A stretch of 64,000 bases of DNA from Gemmatimonadota bacterium (GTDB taxonomy: Bacteria > Gemmatimonadota > Gemmatimonadetes > Longimicrobiales > Gaopeijiaceae), in contig JAJDNC010000004.1 of NCBI GenBank assembly GCA_022340865.1, positions 62,001 to 126,000 of the forward strand, given 5' to 3'. The notes under the pieces were generated by a model. That model was not told where the DNA came from, ran no database searches, and worked only from the letters and a program-made list of their open reading frames with translations. Of this stretch, positions 61,104 through 64,000 are shown piece after piece (within the stretch, counting starts at the first letter, position 1; each line of letters begins with the position of its first letter). The translations under genes were made by a program, and so were the position numbers.

Positions 61104-61710
61104 GCTTCCTCCAGATGATGGTTCCGAAGATGATGTGCAGCCCGCCGAAACCGGCCGCCATGAACACGTCGCCCACCGCCGCGGGGGCAAACAGGGCCGC
61201 GGTGCCGAGGCCCATGAACGCGAGGCCCATCAGCGGCACGATGCGAACCGAGAAGGCCCCCCCCGTCACCACCCCAGCCCCGTACAGTAGGAGCCAGGTC
61301 GCCGGCAGCAGGTCGATGAGGCCGAGCCTCAGGAACGCCAGGGTGAGCAGTCCGCCCACGATGAGCGGAGGCGTCACGTTCCAGGCGAACTTCCGACCCG
61401 GCCCGGCCAGGAGCGTCATACCCGCCGCCCGGGCCTTGCCGGCCATGAGGATCAGCGCCGACCCCAGGGAGACGGCCGCCGCGATGAGCCACGTGACCGC
61501 CCAGGTGAGCGTTCCCGTGGCGTCGCGGACGAGGACGGAAGCCGAGAGCGCCACCACGCCCATGAGGACCACGCCGCGTCCCGACACCGCGGTGAAGGAG
61601 GCCGAGCGCTCCATCGTCTCGCGGATGAAGCGGAGGTTGTCCATGGCCCGGTCGTGAAGGGCCACCGGTGCGCCGCCTCTCGGTCCCAGCTTCTTGGCCG
61701 GAAGGTTCAT
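61093..61710 (-). CDS. Multi-pass membrane protein paired with winged-helix regulator
   Basis: A 205-residue protein with a soluble N-terminus (about 1-45, NLRFIRETMERSASFTAVSG) and about six hydrophobic helices (GVVLMGVVALSASVLV, TWAVTWLIAAAVSLGSALIL, LLYGAGVVTGGAF, LGTAALFAPAAVGDVFMAAG). Pairing of such proteins with a small winged-helix regulator recurs in several phyla; the function is not known. A TTGACG-N17-TAGCGT promoter candidate lies upstream. Confidence 0.82.
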   Translation of the reverse strand: MNLPAKKLGPRGGAPVALHDRAMDNLRFIRETMERSASFTAVSGRGVVLMGVVALSASVLVRDATGTLTWAVTWLIAAAVSLGSALILMAGKARAAGMTLLAGPGRKFAWNVTPPLIVGGLLTLAFLRLGLIDLLPATWLLLYGAGVVTGGAFSVRIVPLMGLAFMGLGTAALFAPAAVGDVFMAAGFGGLHIIFGTIIWRKHGG

Positions 61711-61717
61711 GGATTCC

Positions 61718-61746
61718 ACGCTATCTGCCGTCCGGGCCGGCGTCAA
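61718..61746 (-). promoter_or_regulatory. Candidate promoter of the membrane protein/regulator pair
   Basis: On the minus strand TTGACG (61746-61741), 17-nt spacer, TAGCGT (61723-61718), only 8 nt from the ATG at 61710. The start site would fall at or next to the ATG, implying a leaderless or very short-leader mRNA. Confidence 0.4.
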
Positions 61747-61785
61747 GCACTTTGTGGCGCAGAGTCCACGGGGGAGCGGGCGGGC

Positions 61786-62733
61786 TCACGCCTGTGGAGC
61801 GACGACGTTCAAGGCCCCGGGGAGAATGCGGACATCGAGCTCCGGAGCCGCGGCCCGGCGGACGTCCCCGTCCATCTCGAAGCGCGGCGGAGCACCGAAG
61901 GTCAGGTGGAAGCTCTCCCCGCTGAGGAGCTCCACGCGGTCCGAAGACAGGTGTCGCCCCTTCCCCGCCAGGTTGAACAGCTTCAGCCGGGTCAGGGGCG
62001 AAGCGTCGAGGATGCTGCACGCGTGGAGCATGCCGTCGCTCACCGTGGCTCCGGGAGCGATGGGGAAGCCGCCACCGAAGAACCGCCCGTTGGACACTGT
62101 GAGCATGAGATGACGGCCGTCGCGGGACGAGGCGTCCACAGCCCGCACGCCGAGGTCGACGCCGGGAAAGCGGAAGAGCTGCTGCAGGGCCGTGAGCTTG
62201 TAGAGCAGCTCGCCCTTGAGAAAGCGGGCCCGGGCAGCCGCGTCGATGACGGCGATGTCGAAGCCGAATCCCACCAAGTTCAGGAAGTAACGGGGCTCCA
62301 CCAGATCCGGCCGGGATTCGGCGGCGCTGGGGGTGTCCAGGCGGCCGACGTCCACGCGCCGCACGTGGGCCTCCTTCAGCACCCGCACGGCGTCCGCGGC
62401 GTCGGCGATCTGGAGGCCCAGGTTCCGCCCGAAGTCGTTGCCGGTTCCGTTGGGGAGCATCCCGAAGGCCACGTCGGAGCGACCCGACGCCACGATGCGG
62501 TCCGCGACGTTGCTCCAGGTGCCGTCCCCTCCCACTGCGACGACGACGTCGTAGCCCTCGTTCACGGCGCGCTCCGCGAGATCGCGTTCCTCGCCGGGAA
62601 AGCCGGTAACGGCGAACGCGACGCCCGGGAGCGCTTCCTCGAGGAGCTGCCGATAGACGGGGATCCGCCGTGAGCCGCGCCCGCGTCCGGACGCCGGATT
62701 GAAGACGACGAAGACGCGCCGTCCCTCGATCAG
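61786..62733 (-). CDS. Diacylglycerol/lipid kinase (YegS-DagK type)
   Basis: A 315-residue kinase. The nucleotide-binding motifs FVVFNPASGRGRG, VVVAVGGDGTWSNVADRIV and LPNGTGNDFGRNLGL, plus the C-terminal PRFEMDGDV block, are diagnostic. Only non-standard or poorly placed starts exist near the normal N-terminus: CTG at 62733, which overlaps the upstream stop as CTGA and has GGAG six nt before it, or GTG at 62778, which would overlap the upstream gene by 49 nt. I favour CTG 62733. The preceding gene is acetoacetate-decarboxylase-like. Confidence 0.88.
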   Translation of the reverse strand: MIEGRRVFVVFNPASGRGRGSRRIPVYRQLLEEALPGVAFAVTGFPGEERDLAERAVNEGYDVVVAVGGDGTWSNVADRIVASGRSDVAFGMLPNGTGNDFGRNLGLQIADAADAVRVLKEAHVRRVDVGRLDTPSAAESRPDLVEPRYFLNLVGFGFDIAVIDAAARARFLKGELLYKLTALQQLFRFPGVDLGVRAVDASSRDGRHLMLTVSNGRFFGGGFPIAPGATVSDGMLHACSILDASPLTRLKLFNLAGKGRHLSSDRVELLSGESFHLTFGAPPRFEMDGDVRRAAAPELDVRILPGALNVVAPQA

Positions 62734-63392
62734 AGGGTCTCCAGAGGCTCGAACGTCTGCAGGCCCTCCCCGTACCACTCCTCGCGGAAGGGGTACGTGT
62801 TGACCTCGGCGAGGGTCAGGGGCGCGGTCATGGGGTGCTCGTGCAGCGTCAGCGAGCCGCTCTCCTCCTCGTGCTCGGAGTGCACCGCCTCCATGTAGAT
62901 GTTGGCCTTGAAGCGCTGGTCCCCGTCGATCATGAAGGTGTTGTACAGATTCCGGGCGGGCTTGAACGCATACTCCGTGACGATGGCATCGAGCACGGGG
63001 GAGCCCCCGTCGCGGACGTTGATCTCCATCTGCCCGTCGGCGCGCGTGAACCCGATCTCCAGATCTTTCATGTAGTGGGGGAGGTGCCACCGTTCGATGG
63101 CGTGCAGCCGGGCCGCCTCCGTGGACGTGCCCACCATGAACGGGTAGAACGCCGCCTTGGGGAGGGGCCTGGCCTGCTCGACCATGGGCGGGACGATGAC
63201 CGCGAGCACGACCTCCTCGTAGGGGCCCACCATGCTCTCGGTGAACTCGAAGGCGGTGAGGGCGAAGATGCTACGCGTGTGCTGCATCTCGAGCGGTTGA
63301 AGGTGCGCAGGAAGGATCTTACGCGCATCGGCTGTGGCCATCTCGAAGAAAGCACCCACGCAGTGGCGGAACCCGTAGTACGTGTACTCCAT
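62730..63392 (-). CDS. Acetoacetate decarboxylase-like protein, uncharacterised
   Basis: A 220-residue protein. Segments such as MATADARKILPAHLQPLEM, GPYEEVVLAVIVPPMVEQAR and PKAAFYPFMVGTSTEAARLH follow the layout of the ADC-like fold, in which the ligand-cavity Lys is near a Pro; here a PKA motif is present but I cannot confirm the catalytic Lys. MEYTYYGFRHCVGAFFEMAT gives the start at ATG 63392. Its TGA stop forms CTGA with the lipid kinase's likely start. Function unknown. Confidence 0.65.
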   Translation of the reverse strand: MEYTYYGFRHCVGAFFEMATADARKILPAHLQPLEMQHTRSIFALTAFEFTESMVGPYEEVVLAVIVPPMVEQARPLPKAAFYPFMVGTSTEAARLHAIERWHLPHYMKDLEIGFTRADGQMEINVRDGGSPVLDAIVTEYAFKPARNLYNTFMIDGDQRFKANIYMEAVHSEHEEESGSLTLHEHPMTAPLTLAEVNTYPFREEWYGEGLQTFEPLETL

Positions 63393-63536
63393 GTCGTTCT
63401 TCTTCCCGTGATCTTGATCCGGACCCGAGCTCCAGGCGCCTTGATGCGCCTCCTCGGGTACAATTAGCGTTGGCCGTCCACGGCGCCACTGCAGGCGCCC
63501 GATCTTGAACTTCTCGATACGCTTTAGGCCCCCGGC
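63393..63536. promoter_or_regulatory. Divergent spacer, ADC-like / acyltransferase
   Basis: Contains CTCGGGTACAATTA (63453-63466) on the plus strand, whose TACAAT is -10-like; TTGATG (63441-63446) is only 12 nt away, too close for a normal -35. The same TCGG-TACAATTA core precedes the M28 peptidase gene at 36965-36976. Confidence 0.35.
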
Positions 63537-64000
63537 TTGAAGATCCGAGGCTACCTCGCTCTCGCGCTGATCTGTATCGCTCTGTTGCTGTGCGATCCGG
63601 TGCAGCGCCTCATCATCGCGCCCTGGGCCCGGCTCGCGCCACGGAAGCGCATCGCCGTCTTCGGCCGCTGGCAACGTGCCCTGGCCCACATGGTGCTCGG
63701 GGGGCTACGCCGGATCGGCGGGGCACAGATCCCCGCGTTGCCGCGTGTCCCGGCGAACGAGGGCACCCTGATCCTCATGAACCACCAGTCCGTGCTGGAC
63801 ATCCCCCTGGTGGTGGCCTCCCTTGAATCCGGGTACCCCAGAATCGTGACGCGAAAGCGCTACTTTCGATGGATCCCGCTAATCTCGCACATGGTCCGCC
63901 TCTATCAATACCCCGTGGTGAGGTCGGCGGCAAACCCCGGCGAGACCCGCCGCATGCTCGAGGATCTACGGAATGCAGCCCGAAACACCGACGTTCCTCT
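63537..64000 (+). CDS. 1-acyl-glycerol-3-phosphate acyltransferase-like (PlsC), partial
   Basis: At least 154 residues, cut by the window end. An N-terminal hydrophobic helix (YLALALICIALLLC) is followed by LILMNHQSVLDIPLVV, the NHxxxxD catalytic motif of the PlsC family, and by RIVTRKRYFRWIPLISH. TTG 63537 is the first start after an in-frame TAG at 63525. It probably transfers acyl groups to a phospholipid precursor at the inner membrane and lies divergent to the lipid kinase gene pair. Confidence 0.85.
   Translation, partial: MKIRGYLALALICIALLLCDPVQRLIIAPWARLAPRKRIAVFGRWQRALAHMVLGGLRRIGGAQIPALPRVPANEGTLILMNHQSVLDIPLVVASLESGYPRIVTRKRYFRWIPLISHMVRLYQYPVVRSAANPGETRRMLEDLRNAARNTDVP

Noticed and set aside
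1-64000. tRNA, rRNA, CRISPR, prophage or IS elements
   Set aside because: No tRNA T-loop patterns, array-like repeats, integrase or transposase frames were seen by eye; a short ncRNA could still be missed without a covariance search.

Overview
The window is GC-rich bacterial chromosome from a Gram-negative (diderm) organism and spans the replication origin. Omp85-type outer-membrane barrels, lipoproteins with lipoboxes, a YidC with a periplasmic domain, and a PadR/orphan-permease pair fit Gemmatimonadota best, with Acidobacteriota as the alternative. The phylum is an inference; no rRNA gene is present to confirm it. I saw no IS element, prophage, CRISPR array, tRNA or rRNA.

Layout, left to right. 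1-4.1 kb (+): an NtrC/NtrX-type sigma-54 activator, an outer-membrane barrel with a beta-solenoid N-terminus behind a candidate -24/-12 promoter, and a DUF4390 protein. 4.2-13 kb (-): a seven-gene operon, six of whose genes' junctions are short overlaps, encoding GlcD-, GlcE-, aldehyde dehydrogenase- and GlcF-like proteins and then an M20 hydrolase, a GNAT acyltransferase and an enolase-superfamily N-acylamino acid racemase/OSBS. The last three match the known D-to-L amino-acid inversion pathway. 13-20 kb: GAF (free Met-R-SO reductase-like), metallo-hydrolase, M42 peptidase, FxsA, IspH, and lpdA-marR. 20-28 kb: PadR with its operator and an orphan ABC-type permease (+), then the lipA-pdhA-pdhB-pdhC operon (-) with a long hairpin between pdhB and pdhC. 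28-34 kb (-): DUF819 permease, LOG-family hydrolase, epimerase, zinc-ribbon protein and M14 peptidase. 34-40 kb: outer-membrane barrel, M28 lipoprotein peptidase, Nif3-like protein.

40-53 kb is the origin region: bactofilin, M23 peptidase, parB and parA as one unit, a perfect-core parS site, mnmG, acyP, mnmE, yidC, yidD, rnpA/rpmH, dnaA, a putative oriC and dnaN. Here rpmH appears to lie wholly inside the rnpA frame, as known in Thermus. rsmG is missing from its usual place between mnmG and parA.

53-64 kb: pyrE, a thioesterase, a fused ModA-ModB plus short ModC molybdate transporter, a 1010-residue LuxR-type ATPase regulator, uppS, a winged-helix/membrane-protein pair, a lipid kinase, an acetoacetate-decarboxylase-like protein, and a PlsC-type acyltransferase cut by the window end.

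Short overlaps are very common: ten ATGA junctions, one CTGA and two TGATG. Candidate housekeeping promoters share a TTGACG-like -35 and a TAYCYT-like -10. Two 37-nt repeat copies contain the stop codons of two unrelated genes.
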